64,000 nt of DNA from Myxococcaceae bacterium JPH2 (lineage in GTDB: Bacteria; Myxococcota; Myxococcia; Myxococcales; Myxococcaceae), in NCBI GenBank assembly GCA_016458225.1, contig JAEMGR010000005.1, positions 744,001-808,000 of the forward strand, given 5' to 3'. The position numbers and the translations under genes are program-made. This document shows, piece after piece, positions 1 to 8,606 of this stretch. Position 1 is the stretch's first letter. Each line of letters opens with the position of its first letter. The notes under the pieces were generated by a model, which had not been told where the DNA came from, did not search any database, and saw nothing but the letters and a program-made list of their open reading frames with translations.

Positions 1-31
1 CGTCACCCAGGCGAACAAGCCGGCGAAATGA
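1..31 (+). CDS. C-terminal tail of an upstream kyn-operon gene (partial)
   Basis: An open frame enters the window from the left and ends at a TGA at 29-31, which overlaps the ATG of the next gene in an ATGA arrangement. The visible C-terminus reads VTQANKPAK. A 4-bp overlap like those between the following genes suggests it is the preceding gene of the same operon. In ACMSD operons this position is often held by a RidA-type deaminase or 3-hydroxyanthranilate dioxygenase, but ten codons cannot decide. Confidence 0.4.
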   Translation, partial: VTQANKPAK

Positions 32-1044
32 AGATCGACATCCACACGCACATCCTCCCGGCGGAGCTGCCGCGCTTCGCCGAGCGCTACGGCTATGGCG
101 GCTTCATCACCCTGGACCACCACCAGCCGTGCCGCGCGCGGATGCTGCGCGACGACGGGAAGTTCTTCCGCGAAATCGAGAGCAACTGCTGGGACCCGGT
201 GAAGCGCATCGAGGAGTGCGACGCCATCGGCGTGCACGTGCAGGCGCTCTCCACCATCCCGGTGATGTTCAGCTACTGGACCAAGCCCGAGCACGGCGAG
301 GACCTGGCGCGCTTCCTCAATGACCACCTGGCCTCGGTGGTGCGCGCGCACCCCAAGCGCTTCGTGGGACTGGGCACCGTGCCGCTCCAGTCACCCGAGC
401 GCGCGGTGCGCGAGCTGGAGCGCTGCGTGCGCGAGCTGGGCTTCGTGGGCGTGCAGATTGGCAGCCACGTCAACGACATGAACCTGAGCGACCCGGCCCT
501 CTTCCCGTTCTTCCAAGCGGCGAGCGAGCTGGGCGCGTCCATCTTCGTGCACCCCTGGGACATGATGGGCGAGGCGAAGATGCAGAAGTACTGGCTGCCC
601 TGGCTGGTGGGCATGCCCGCCGAGGTGTCGCTGGCCATCTGCTCGCTCATCTTCGGCGGCGTCATGGAGCGACTGCCCAAGCTGCGGCTCGCGTTCGCGC
701 ACGGCGGCGGCTCGTTCCCCGGGACGCTGGGCCGCATCCAGCACGGCTTCGAGGCGCGGCCGGACCTCGTGGCCGTGGACAACCCGGTGCCGCCGCGCGA
801 GTACCTGGGCCGCTTCTGGGTGGACTCGCTGGTGCATGACGCGGACACGCTGCGCGGCATCGTGAAGCTGTTCGGCCCCGACAAGGTGGCGCTGGGCAGC
901 GACTATCCCTTCCCCCTGGGCGAGGAGCGGCCTGGGACCCTGATTGAATCGCTGACCGAGCTGTCGCCCGCCGCGCGCGAGGGCCTGCTCTGGAAGAACG
1001 CCCTGGCGTGGCTGGGACGCTCGCGCGAGGACTTCGCACCATGA
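28..1044 (+). CDS. 2-amino-3-carboxymuconate-6-semialdehyde decarboxylase (ACMSD), amidohydrolase superfamily
   Basis: Zn-dependent decarboxylase that would convert 2-amino-3-carboxymuconate semialdehyde to 2-aminomuconate semialdehyde in kynurenine breakdown, diverting carbon from quinolinate. The 338-residue length fits the family. The metal-site HxH is at residues 6-8 (IHTHILP), with further expected ligands at His175 (FVHPWD), His225 (FAHGGG) and Asp292 (GSDYPFP). Its stop overlaps the start of kynureninase by 4 bp (ATGA), and kynurenine 3-monooxygenase follows, which supports ACMSD over related decarboxylases such as gamma-resorcylate decarboxylase. No strong Shine-Dalgarno precedes the ATG, consistent with coupling to an upstream gene. 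Confidence 0.88.
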   Translation: MKIDIHTHILPAELPRFAERYGYGGFITLDHHQPCRARMLRDDGKFFREIESNCWDPVKRIEECDAIGVHVQALSTIPVMFSYWTKPEHGEDLARFLNDHLASVVRAHPKRFVGLGTVPLQSPERAVRELERCVRELGFVGVQIGSHVNDMNLSDPALFPFFQAASELGASIFVHPWDMMGEAKMQKYWLPWLVGMPAEVSLAICSLIFGGVMERLPKLRLAFAHGGGSFPGTLGRIQHGFEARPDLVAVDNPVPPREYLGRFWVDSLVHDADTLRGIVKLFGPDKVALGSDYPFPLGEERPGTLIESLTELSPAAREGLLWKNALAWLGRSREDFAP

Positions 1045-2318
1045 CTTCGCATCGCTACGAGAACACCGAGGCCTTCGCCCGGCGCATGGACGCCGAGGAC
1101 GCGCTGGCCTCCTTCCGCGACGAGTTCCTCTTCCCGCCCAGCCCCTCGGGCGAGCCGTCCATCTATCTGGCGGGCAACTCGCTCGGGCTGCAGCCGAAGC
1201 GCGCGCGCCAGTACATCCAGGAGGAGCTGGAGGACTGGGCGCGGCTGGGCGTGGAGGGCCACGTGCACGGGCGCCACCCGTGGCTGCCCTACCATGAGCT
1301 ACTCACCGAGCAGGTCGCCCGCATCGTGGGCGCGCAGCCGCAAGAAGTCGTGGTGATGAACACCTTGTCGGTGAACCTGCACCTGATGATGGTGTCGTTC
1401 TACCGACCCACGCGCGAGCGCTACAAGATTCTCATCGAGGCGGGCGCGTTCCCGTCGGACCAGTACGCGGTCGCGTCCCAGGCGCGCTTCCACGGCATGG
1501 ATCCAACGCAGGCCGTGATGCTCCTCCAGCCGCGCGACGGCGAGGCCACGCTGCGCACCGAGGACGTCCTGGAGACGCTGGCGCGACACGGGAAGGAGAT
1601 CGCGCTGGTGATGCTGGGCAGCGTGAACTACCTCACCGGACAGTCCTTCGACCTCGCGGCCATCACCCGCGCGGCCCACGCGCAGGGCTGTCAGGTGGGC
1701 TTCGACCTGGCGCACGGCGCGGGCAACCTGAAGCTCGCGCTGCATGACACCGGGCCGGACTTCGCGGTGTGGTGTTCCTACAAGTACCTCAACGGCGGCC
1801 CCGGCAGCCTGGGCGGCGTGTTCGTCCATGAGCGCCACGCGCGCTCGCCCCAGCTCCCGCGCTTCGAGGGCTGGTGGGGCCACAACAAGGCCACGCGCTT
1901 CCAGATGGGCCCCACGTTCGACCCGCTCCCCGGCGCGGAGGGATGGCAGCTCTCCAACCCGCCCATCTTCCAGCTCGCCGCGCTGCGCGCCTCGGTGGAG
2001 TTGTTCGACCGCGCCACCCTGCCCGCGCTGCACGCCCGGAGCCAGAAGCTCACGGGCTACCTGGAGTTCCTCCTCGACCAACTGCCGGAGGGCTTCGTGC
2101 GCATCACCACGCCGAGAGACCCCGCGCAGCGCGGCGCCCAGCTCTCGCTGCGCTTCCGCGGCGAGCCCAAGCAACTGCTCACGCGGCTGGGCGAGGCGGG
2201 CGTCATCTGCGACTTCCGCGAGCCGGACATCATCCGCGCCGCGCCCACCGCGCTCTACAACTCGTTCCTGGACGTCTATCGCTTCGTGAAGACGCTGGAG
2301 GGCCACGCCCGTGGCTGA
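1041..2318 (+). CDS. kynU: kynureninase
   Basis: PLP-dependent hydrolase cleaving kynurenine or 3-hydroxykynurenine to (3-hydroxy)anthranilate plus alanine. The 425-residue protein carries the family PLP-lysine motif SYKYLNGGPG, with Lys248 as the expected Schiff-base residue, and the N-terminal YLAGNSLGLQPK segment typical of kynureninases. The ATG at 1041 is chosen over an in-frame upstream codon at 1008 because it makes an ATGA overlap with the ACMSD stop. It also overlaps the GTG of the next gene by 8 bp, so the three genes are probably translated as a unit. Confidence 0.95.
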   Translation: MTSHRYENTEAFARRMDAEDALASFRDEFLFPPSPSGEPSIYLAGNSLGLQPKRARQYIQEELEDWARLGVEGHVHGRHPWLPYHELLTEQVARIVGAQPQEVVVMNTLSVNLHLMMVSFYRPTRERYKILIEAGAFPSDQYAVASQARFHGMDPTQAVMLLQPRDGEATLRTEDVLETLARHGKEIALVMLGSVNYLTGQSFDLAAITRAAHAQGCQVGFDLAHGAGNLKLALHDTGPDFAVWCSYKYLNGGPGSLGGVFVHERHARSPQLPRFEGWWGHNKATRFQMGPTFDPLPGAEGWQLSNPPIFQLAALRASVELFDRATLPALHARSQKLTGYLEFLLDQLPEGFVRITTPRDPAQRGAQLSLRFRGEPKQLLTRLGEAGVICDFREPDIIRAAPTALYNSFLDVYRFVKTLEGHARG

Positions 2319-3702
2319 GCCCAAGGAAGCGGTCACCATCGCGGGCGCGGGGCTGGTGGGCTCGCTGCTCGCCATCAACCTGGCTCGACGCGGCCACCCC
2401 GTGGAGGTGCTGGAGCGCCGCGCGGACATGCGCCGCGAGACGGTGGAGGCGGGCCGCTCCATCAACCTCGCCATCTCCACGCGCGGCCTGTACGCGCTCC
2501 GGCAGCTGGGCCTGGAGGACGAGGCGCTGCGCCACGCCATCCCCATGCGCGGGCGGATGATCCACTCGCCTCGGGGCGAGCTGACCTTCCAGCCCTACGG
2601 CAAGGATGACTCGCAGCACATCAACTCGCTGTCACGAGGCTGGCTCAACCAGTTCCTCATGACGCGCGCGGAGGAGACGGGCCGGGTGAACATCCGCTTC
2701 CGCCAGCGCGTGAGCGGCGTGAACCTGAAGGCGGGCGAGATCCGCGTGGTCGACGAGGCCACCGGCGCGTCTCGCGACGTGCGCCCGGGCGTCCTCTTCG
2801 GGACGGACGGCTCGGGCTCGGTGCTGCGCCACACCCTGGCGGCGTGGAGCGATGCGCAGGTGACGCAGGAGCAGCTCGGCCACGGCTACAAGGAGCTGAC
2901 CATTCCCCCCGGCGCGGGCGGGCGCTTCCAGATGGAGAAGCACGCGCTGCACATCTGGCCGCGGGGCACGTACATGCTCATCGCGCTGCCCAACGAGGAT
3001 GGCAGCTTCACCTGCACGCTGTTCCTCCCGTGGCAGGGCCCGGTGAGCTTCGCCTCGCTGGATACGCCCGCGCGGCTGGAGGCGTTCTTCCAGGAGCAGT
3101 TCGCGGACGCGCGCGCGCTCATCCCCGACCTGGTGCAGGCGTTCTTCGCCCGGCCCACCGGGCACATGGTGACGGTGAAGTCCCCGCGGTGGCGCCTGGG
3201 CGGCGGCACGCTCCTGTTGGGCGACGCGGCCCACGCCATCGTCCCCTTCTACGGCCAGGGGATGAACTGCGGCTTCGAGGACTGCACCGTGCTGGAGGCG
3301 TGTCTGGACCGGCACGCCACGTGGGAAGGCGCCTTCGCGGAGTTCGAGCGGCTGCGCAAGACGAACGCGGACGCCATCGCGGACATGGCGGTGGAGAACT
3401 TCATCGAGATGCGCGACAGCACGGCCGACCCGCGCTTCCTCCTGGAGAAGGGCGTGGAGAAGGTGCTGCTCAACGCCTTCCCGGGAGAGTTCGTCAGCCG
3501 CTACTCGCTCGTGAGCTTCAGCCGCGTCCCGTACCGGCTGGCCTACGAGCTGGGCGCGCTCGCCAGCGGCATCGTGTCCGAGCTGGCGCGGGAGCTGACG
3601 CGCCCGGAGGACGTGGACCTCACGCGCGCCGGCCAGCTCATCCGAGCCCGGATGGTGCCCTTCATGAAGGAGAACGCGGATGGATTTCGGACTGAAGGGT
3701 AG
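2311..3702 (+). CDS. kmo: kynurenine 3-monooxygenase (FAD)
   Basis: Flavoprotein hydroxylase making 3-hydroxykynurenine from kynurenine with NADPH and O2. It has the N-terminal dinucleotide fold GAGLVGSLLAINLARRG followed by an acidic strand end (VEVLERR), and the second FAD motif GDAAHAIVPFYGQGMN starting near residue 304, both characteristic of class A flavin monooxygenases and KMO in particular. Length (463 residues) is normal. The start is GTG at 2311, overlapping the kynU stop by 8 bp. The 3' end contains the AAGGAG and start codon of the following SDR gene. Confidence 0.93.
   Translation: MAEPKEAVTIAGAGLVGSLLAINLARRGHPVEVLERRADMRRETVEAGRSINLAISTRGLYALRQLGLEDEALRHAIPMRGRMIHSPRGELTFQPYGKDDSQHINSLSRGWLNQFLMTRAEETGRVNIRFRQRVSGVNLKAGEIRVVDEATGASRDVRPGVLFGTDGSGSVLRHTLAAWSDAQVTQEQLGHGYKELTIPPGAGGRFQMEKHALHIWPRGTYMLIALPNEDGSFTCTLFLPWQGPVSFASLDTPARLEAFFQEQFADARALIPDLVQAFFARPTGHMVTVKSPRWRLGGGTLLLGDAAHAIVPFYGQGMNCGFEDCTVLEACLDRHATWEGAFAEFERLRKTNADAIADMAVENFIEMRDSTADPRFLLEKGVEKVLLNAFPGEFVSRYSLVSFSRVPYRLAYELGALASGIVSELARELTRPEDVDLTRAGQLIRARMVPFMKENADGFRTEG
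3667..3672 (+). promoter_or_regulatory. ribosome binding site inside kmo for the SDR gene
   Basis: AAGGAG lies inside the last codons of kynurenine 3-monooxygenase, 7 nt before the ATG at 3680. It fixes that ATG as the SDR start and shows that the two coding regions overlap by 23 bp. Confidence 0.7.
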
Positions 3703-4417
3703 ACGGGCGCTGGTGATGGGCGCCTCGGCCGGCCTGGGGCGCGCGTGCGCCACCGCGCTGGTGAAGGAGGGCGCCACCGTGGCCCTCTGCGCGCGCGGCG
3801 GAGACCGCCTCAACGCCACGGCCCAGGCGATGGGCGCCGCGCTCGCCGTCCCGTGCGACCTGTCTCAGCCCGGCGCTGCCCGCGCGCTGGTGCGCGAGGT
3901 GGTGGCGAAGCTGGGCGGCGTGGACATCCTCGTCATCAACTCGGGCGGCCCGCCGCCCGGCGGCATCGAGTCCATCAGCGACACCCAATGGCAGGCGGGC
4001 TTCCAGAGCCTGTGGATGACGGCGGTGGACAGCATCCAGGAGGCCCTGCCCGGCATGAAGGCCCAGGGCTGGGGACGCATCGTGCTCGTCACCTCCACCG
4101 CCGCACGCGAGGCGCTGCCCAACCTCACCATCTCCAACGGCCTGCGCGCCGGGCTCCTCGGATTGGTGAAGACCGTCAGCAACGAGGTGGGCCCGCACGG
4201 CATCACCGTCAACGCGGCGCTGCCCGGCTACCATGCCACGGACCGCATGAAGGACCTGGGCCTCACCGACGAGAAGGTCGCCCCCCAGATTCCCGCGCGC
4301 CGCCTGGGTCGCCCCGAGGAGTTCGGCGCCCTCGTCGCCTTCCTCGCCTCCGAGCCCGCCGCGTACATCAACGGCCAGTCCATCGCCTGCGACGGAGGCG
4401 CCCTCCGCGGCTTCTGA
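3680..4417 (+). CDS. atypical short-chain dehydrogenase/reductase lacking the YxxxK pair
   Basis: A 245-residue SDR with a GASAGLG cofactor loop (residues 14-20), an NSGGPPPG segment at the usual NAG position, and a C-terminal INGQSIACDGG. The catalytic serine is present (Ser139), but the tyrosine and lysine of YxxxK are replaced by Ser152 and Arg156 (ISNGLRAG). This matches the FabG-like SDR subgroup known to lack the canonical tetrad, so ordinary SDR chemistry cannot be assumed. The gene is coupled to kmo by a 23-bp overlap and is last in the kynurenine operon. Its substrate is unknown; a role in kynurenine or aminomuconate metabolism is inference from position. Confidence 0.85.
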   Translation: MDFGLKGRRALVMGASAGLGRACATALVKEGATVALCARGGDRLNATAQAMGAALAVPCDLSQPGAARALVREVVAKLGGVDILVINSGGPPPGGIESISDTQWQAGFQSLWMTAVDSIQEALPGMKAQGWGRIVLVTSTAAREALPNLTISNGLRAGLLGLVKTVSNEVGPHGITVNAALPGYHATDRMKDLGLTDEKVAPQIPARRLGRPEEFGALVAFLASEPAAYINGQSIACDGGALRGF

Positions 4418-4494
4418 GCCCTCCGCGGAGAAATCTCGCTGATTACCTCTTTTCGACTTTTCACGTCTTGAGACAGAGTTGACCCCGCTGGTTC

Positions 4495-4502
4495 GAGGGA
4501 GG
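4495..4502 (+). promoter_or_regulatory. ribosome binding site deciding a TTG start
   Basis: GAGGGAGG sits 6 nt before a TTG at 4509. An earlier in-frame TTG at 4479 lacks a Shine-Dalgarno and would spoil the signal peptide, so 4509 is preferred as the receptor start. Confidence 0.65.
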
Positions 4503-4508
4503 TTGGCT

Positions 4509-7500
4509 TTGTCCAAACGTGCAGGTCTCGCCCGCGGGCTGTGTCTCGCGGTGTTGCTATGGGGTGTCGGGGCGTTGGCCCAGGGCACCTCGGTCATCAT
4601 CGGAACCGTGGTCAGCGCGGACGGTGGCCACGCGCCCCTGGCGGACGCGGTGGTGACGGTGACGTCGCCCCACCTCCAGGGGGCGCGGGATGTCGTCACG
4701 GATGCGAGCGGCCTGTATCGCGTGCCGCAGCTTCCGCCCGGCACGTACACCGTGCGCGTGGAGCGAGACGGCTTCCAGCCCTACGCCCGCGAGGGGCTGG
4801 TGCTGCGATTGGACCGCACCATCCGCTTCAACGTGGAGCTGCTCCCCTCGACCATCACCGAGGAGCGCACGGTGGTGGGCGCGCCGCCCACGGTGGACGT
4901 GGGCTCCAGCAGCTCCGGGGTGAGCGTGGACCAGGAGTTCCTGCGCAACGTGGCCATCATCCGGCCCGGCACCAAGGGCGCGGCCTCGCGCTCGTTCGAG
5001 TCGCTGGCGGAGCTGGCCCCGGGCGCGCAGTCGGACCGCTACGGCGTCAGCGTCAGCGGCAGCACGTCCCCCGAGAGCCAGTACGTGGTGGATGGCTTGT
5101 CGGTGAACAACCCGGGCGTGGGCACGCTGGGCACGCCGCTGTCCGTGGACTTCGTGCAAGAGGTCAACGTCATCACCGGCGGCTACCTGCCGGAGTACGG
5201 GCGCTCCACGGGCGGCGTGCTCAACGTCGTCACGAAGTCCGGCTCCAACGAGTTCCACGGCTCCGTCTTCACCTACTTCGCCCCGGGCGCGCTCCAGGCC
5301 TCCACGGCGGAAATCCGCCAGGAGGGCAGCGTCATCTCCGCGCAGGGCACGCCCGTCAATCTGGGCAGCTTCGGCTTCGACCTGGGCGGCCCCATCATCA
5401 AGGACCGGCTCTGGTTCTACGTGGGTGCCGCGCCGTCCTTCAATCGCATCCGCGTGGACCGTCAGCTCAACGCGTATGACATCTGTGAGGGGCCGGATGA
5501 CCAGGGCTGCGCGAAGAAGGACGCCAAGCGCAAGGACCTGGAGACGGGCTACTCGCTGGCCACGCCCATCGAGGGCACCAAGACGTCGCGCTTCGCGGAT
5601 GAGCGCAGCCTCCAGTACGTGGCCAAGCTGACGTACCTCTTCAATCCCAACCACAACGTGTCGCTCTCCGTGTTCGGCGCGCCGCGCTCCTCCGGTGGGC
5701 AGGGCAAGTACTCCTTCAGCGCGGACGGCGCGCCCGAGGTCTGCCTGGGACTGGCCTGCACCGCGTACGTGCAGGGCGCGTATGGCTCCATCGCCACGCA
5801 GCGCAACAACGGCGCGCTGGACCTGGTGGCCAAGGACTCCTCGTCGTTCTTCGACAAGAAGCTGCTGGTGGACGCGACGTTCGGCTGGCACCACCAGAAC
5901 GACTCCATTCTCCCGTCGGATGGCTCGGGCCTCTCCAGCGGCGAGGGCCTGTCCGCCACGCCCAACATCTCCTGGCGGCGCACGAAGAACCCCGGCTACC
6001 ACACCATCGACGAGTTCGAGGAGCTGCCCGACGCGGACGCCTGCGGCACCACGCCCGCGGAGCGCCGGCTGCGCTGCCCCGTCACCAGCTACACGACGGG
6101 CGGCCCTGGCACCATCAGCACCCAGCGGTTGGACCGCGTGCAGGGCAAGGTGCTGGCCACCGGACTCCTCGAGGGCCTGGGCCACCACGTCATCAAGGCC
6201 GGCTTCGACATGGAGCGGCTGAGCTTCTACAACAAGCGCGCGCGCACCGGCCTCACGCCCTGGCAGGAGTGCACGGATGGCTCGTGCTTCTTCAGCCTCA
6301 ACCAGTACGGCTATCTGGAGGGGCCGGACCAGCCGGTGTTCCTCGCGGAGAAGGAGGGCACGTCCACGTCCGTGACGGTGGGCGGCTTCGTGCAGGACAG
6401 CTGGTCCGTGCTCGACAAGGTCACCGTCAACGCGGGCGTGCGCTACGACGCGCAGACCATCTGGGGCCTGGATGACAAGGTGGGGCTGTACCTGCCCAAC
6501 CAGTGGTCGCCGCGCGTGGGCCTCATCTACGACTTCACCCAGCAGGGGCGCAGCAAGGTCTTCGTCAACTACGCGCGCTTCTACGAGAACGTCCCGCTGG
6601 ACATGGCGGACCTGTCCTTCCCGCAGCAGCAGCTCCTGTCCGCCACCTACGACGCGCCGCCGTGCAACCCGAGCGACGCCACGGGCCGGCTGACCACCTG
6701 CGTGCCCACTCGCAGCGGCCAGCCGCTGGGCAACCGCGAGAGCCCCAACCAGTACTGGGACGCGCAGGGCGGAGACCGCGTGCCGGTGGATCCGAACATC
6801 AAGCCGCAGTCGGTGGACGAGTTCGTCATCGGCGCGGAGTACGAGGTGCTGCTCGGCCGCGTGGGCCTGTCCTATACGCGCCGCGCGCTCAACAACGTCA
6901 TCGAGGACATGAGCCGCGACGACGGCAACACGTTCTTCATCGGCAACCCGGGCAAGGGCTTCTCGTCGGACTTCCCGGTGGCGCGCCGCGACTACGACGC
7001 GGTGAGCCTCTATTACAACAAGGCCTTCACCGGCGGCTGGCTGGCCCAGGCCAGCTACACGTGGTCCACGCTGCGCGGGAACTACTCGGGCCTGTTCCGC
7101 GCGGACACAGGCCAGCTGTCGCCCAACCTGACGCGCGACTTCGACCTCTTGTCCCTCACCTACAACCGCGAGGGGCCGCTGCCTGGAGACCGCACGCACT
7201 CCATCAAGGTCATGGCGGGCCGCGATTTCGAGTTCGACGCGAACACCCACTTCAACCTCGGCGCCTACTACCGGACGCGCTCGGGCGCGCCGCTCAACTA
7301 CCTGGGCGCGCACCCGCGCCGCAGCGGCTCGGAGACGTTCATCCTCCCGCGTGGCAGCGCCGGCCGGCTGCCCTGGGTGCATGACATCGACGCGGTGGTG
7401 GGCGTGGCCCGGCGCCTGTCCGGCCCCTACGTGCTGTCCGCCTCGCTGGAGGTCTTCAACCTCTTCAACTTCCAGCAGTACACCAACGTGGACCAGACCT

Positions 7501-7712
7501 TCACGTTCACGCGCGTGTATGCCATTGAGCAGGGCGGCAAGCCCGAGGACCTCACGGCCTGCGCCCACGATGAGACGAAGGCCGCGTGCAAGGTCATCTC
7601 CACGTCCACCAACACGCCCATCGGCACCGCGGACATCAACCCCAACTTCAAGCGCCCCACCGAATATCAGGCGCCGCGCGTCATCCGGCTGAGCGCGAAG
7701 TTGAGCTTCTAG
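4509..7712 (+). CDS. Oar-like TonB-dependent outer-membrane receptor with carboxypeptidase regulatory domain
   Basis: About 1067 residues from the TTG at 4509. A signal peptide (hydrophobic core LCLAVLLWGVGALA, cleavage near AQG) is followed by a carboxypeptidase-regulatory-like beta-sandwich (about residues 20-100), a plug domain with VDGLSVNNPG and NVVTKSGSNEFHG, and a long beta-barrel ending in a terminal Phe (LSAKLSF). This order is typical of the Oar family of myxobacteria, in which Oar itself is needed for development and protein export. No clear TonB box was seen. A lipoprotein gene follows after 29 bp and is probably co-transcribed. Substrate unknown; transport of a protein, peptide or glycan is possible. 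Confidence 0.88.
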   Translation: MSKRAGLARGLCLAVLLWGVGALAQGTSVIIGTVVSADGGHAPLADAVVTVTSPHLQGARDVVTDASGLYRVPQLPPGTYTVRVERDGFQPYAREGLVLRLDRTIRFNVELLPSTITEERTVVGAPPTVDVGSSSSGVSVDQEFLRNVAIIRPGTKGAASRSFESLAELAPGAQSDRYGVSVSGSTSPESQYVVDGLSVNNPGVGTLGTPLSVDFVQEVNVITGGYLPEYGRSTGGVLNVVTKSGSNEFHGSVFTYFAPGALQASTAEIRQEGSVISAQGTPVNLGSFGFDLGGPIIKDRLWFYVGAAPSFNRIRVDRQLNAYDICEGPDDQGCAKKDAKRKDLETGYSLATPIEGTKTSRFADERSLQYVAKLTYLFNPNHNVSLSVFGAPRSSGGQGKYSFSADGAPEVCLGLACTAYVQGAYGSIATQRNNGALDLVAKDSSSFFDKKLLVDATFGWHHQNDSILPSDGSGLSSGEGLSATPNISWRRTKNPGYHTIDEFEELPDADACGTTPAERRLRCPVTSYTTGGPGTISTQRLDRVQGKVLATGLLEGLGHHVIKAGFDMERLSFYNKRARTGLTPWQECTDGSCFFSLNQYGYLEGPDQPVFLAEKEGTSTSVTVGGFVQDSWSVLDKVTVNAGVRYDAQTIWGLDDKVGLYLPNQWSPRVGLIYDFTQQGRSKVFVNYARFYENVPLDMADLSFPQQQLLSATYDAPPCNPSDATGRLTTCVPTRSGQPLGNRESPNQYWDAQGGDRVPVDPNIKPQSVDEFVIGAEYEVLLGRVGLSYTRRALNNVIEDMSRDDGNTFFIGNPGKGFSSDFPVARRDYDAVSLYYNKAFTGGWLAQASYTWSTLRGNYSGLFRADTGQLSPNLTRDFDLLSLTYNREGPLPGDRTHSIKVMAGRDFEFDANTHFNLGAYYRTRSGAPLNYLGAHPRRSGSETFILPRGSAGRLPWVHDIDAVVGVARRLSGPYVLSASLEVFNLFNFQQYTNVDQTFTFTRVYAIEQGGKPEDLTACAHDETKAACKVISTSTNTPIGTADINPNFKRPTEYQAPRVIRLSAKLSF

Positions 7713-7741
7713 CCTCGGCTCCCGCAAGGACACGACTCCAC

Positions 7742-8542
7742 ATGAAACTTCGATTGTTGGGACTGAGCGCGGGCGTCGCGGCGGCGGCCATCGCGGCGGC
7801 GGCTTGCAACACGGACGCTCCCGAGCCGCAGTGCGTGGTGGCCCGCGCCGTCATCGACGGCTCCACCGGCTCGTTCACCACCTCGTACACCCTCAAGCCC
7901 GGGCAGAACCCGGACCTCGCCTGCGCGCGGCTCAAGCCGGAGCCGGTGGGCATGCAGAAGTTCTTCAGCCAGGACCCGAGCGCCCCCGACTCCGTGGGCG
8001 TGCGCAGCGCGCGCATGGGCAAGCTCTCCGAGGACTACGCCTCACGGCCGGATCCGGATGCGGCGCACACGCTCTACTCGGTGGGCCCGCTGAGCACCGC
8101 GGTGCCAGGTGAAGACCACTTCTGTGAGGTGCCCACGCTGAACGCGGCCCGGCTCCAGGTGCCCTCCTCGCCCCCAGGCCTGGCGGACGGTGGCACGCTT
8201 CCGGACGGCGGTCCTCCCGCGATGCCCGCGCAGAGCTTCGAGTACGCGTGGTCCAACCTGCGCATCTACAACACGCCAGAGATTCCCGGCACGCAGTTCA
8301 CCGCGGACCTGCGCTACACGGAGAACGGCTGCACGGCGGAGTACAGCGCCAAGGGCATCTGGCCCGTGGTGTCGTGCCGCAACAGCAAGACGGGGAAGGC
8401 GGATGACGCGCTCTGCGACCCGTACGCGGACTTCAACGCGGGGCGCCTGCGGGGCTCGGGCATCAACCCGCTGTTCCCCGTGAAGTGCGACCCGGACGTG
8501 CTGCTCTGCGTGCTCACGGGCGAGGTGCCTTCCGCGCCGTAG
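7742..8542 (+). CDS. lipoprotein of unknown function paired with the Oar-like receptor
   Basis: A 266-residue protein beginning MKLRLLGLS with a lipobox-like AAAACNTD (Cys about residue 22), so it is likely lipidated. It has several Cys residues in the mature part (for example CAR, CEVP, CDP, VKCDPDVLLC) that could form disulphides in the periplasm or at the surface. The ATG at 7742 is chosen because it gives the signal sequence; a longer in-frame opening from 7586 lies inside the receptor gene. I do not recognise a family. The 29-bp spacing after the receptor suggests a receptor/lipoprotein pair. Confidence 0.75.
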   Translation: MKLRLLGLSAGVAAAAIAAAACNTDAPEPQCVVARAVIDGSTGSFTTSYTLKPGQNPDLACARLKPEPVGMQKFFSQDPSAPDSVGVRSARMGKLSEDYASRPDPDAAHTLYSVGPLSTAVPGEDHFCEVPTLNAARLQVPSSPPGLADGGTLPDGGPPAMPAQSFEYAWSNLRIYNTPEIPGTQFTADLRYTENGCTAEYSAKGIWPVVSCRNSKTGKADDALCDPYADFNAGRLRGSGINPLFPVKCDPDVLLCVLTGEVPSAP

Positions 8543-8550
8543 TCACGCAA

Positions 8551-8584
8551 ACGCCGGCCGCGAGGTGAATCGCGCGGCCGGCGT
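8551..8584. terminator. bidirectional intrinsic terminator-like hairpin
   Basis: A perfect 12-bp inverted repeat (ACGCCGGCCGCG at 8551-8562 and its complement at 8573-8584) with a 10-nt loop lies between two convergent genes ending at 8542 and 8607. There is no U-tract, as is common in high-GC bacteria, but position and strength favour a terminator serving both strands. Confidence 0.7.
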
Positions 8585-8606
8585 AAAGGACGTCACGACT
8601 GCGACG

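Noticed and set aside
4557-7733. A 1058-codon open frame antisense to the Oar-like receptor
   Set aside because: High-GC codon bias leaves long antisense frames open. The translation is low-complexity Arg/Ala/Val/His with no signal or domain, while the sense frame is a clear receptor.
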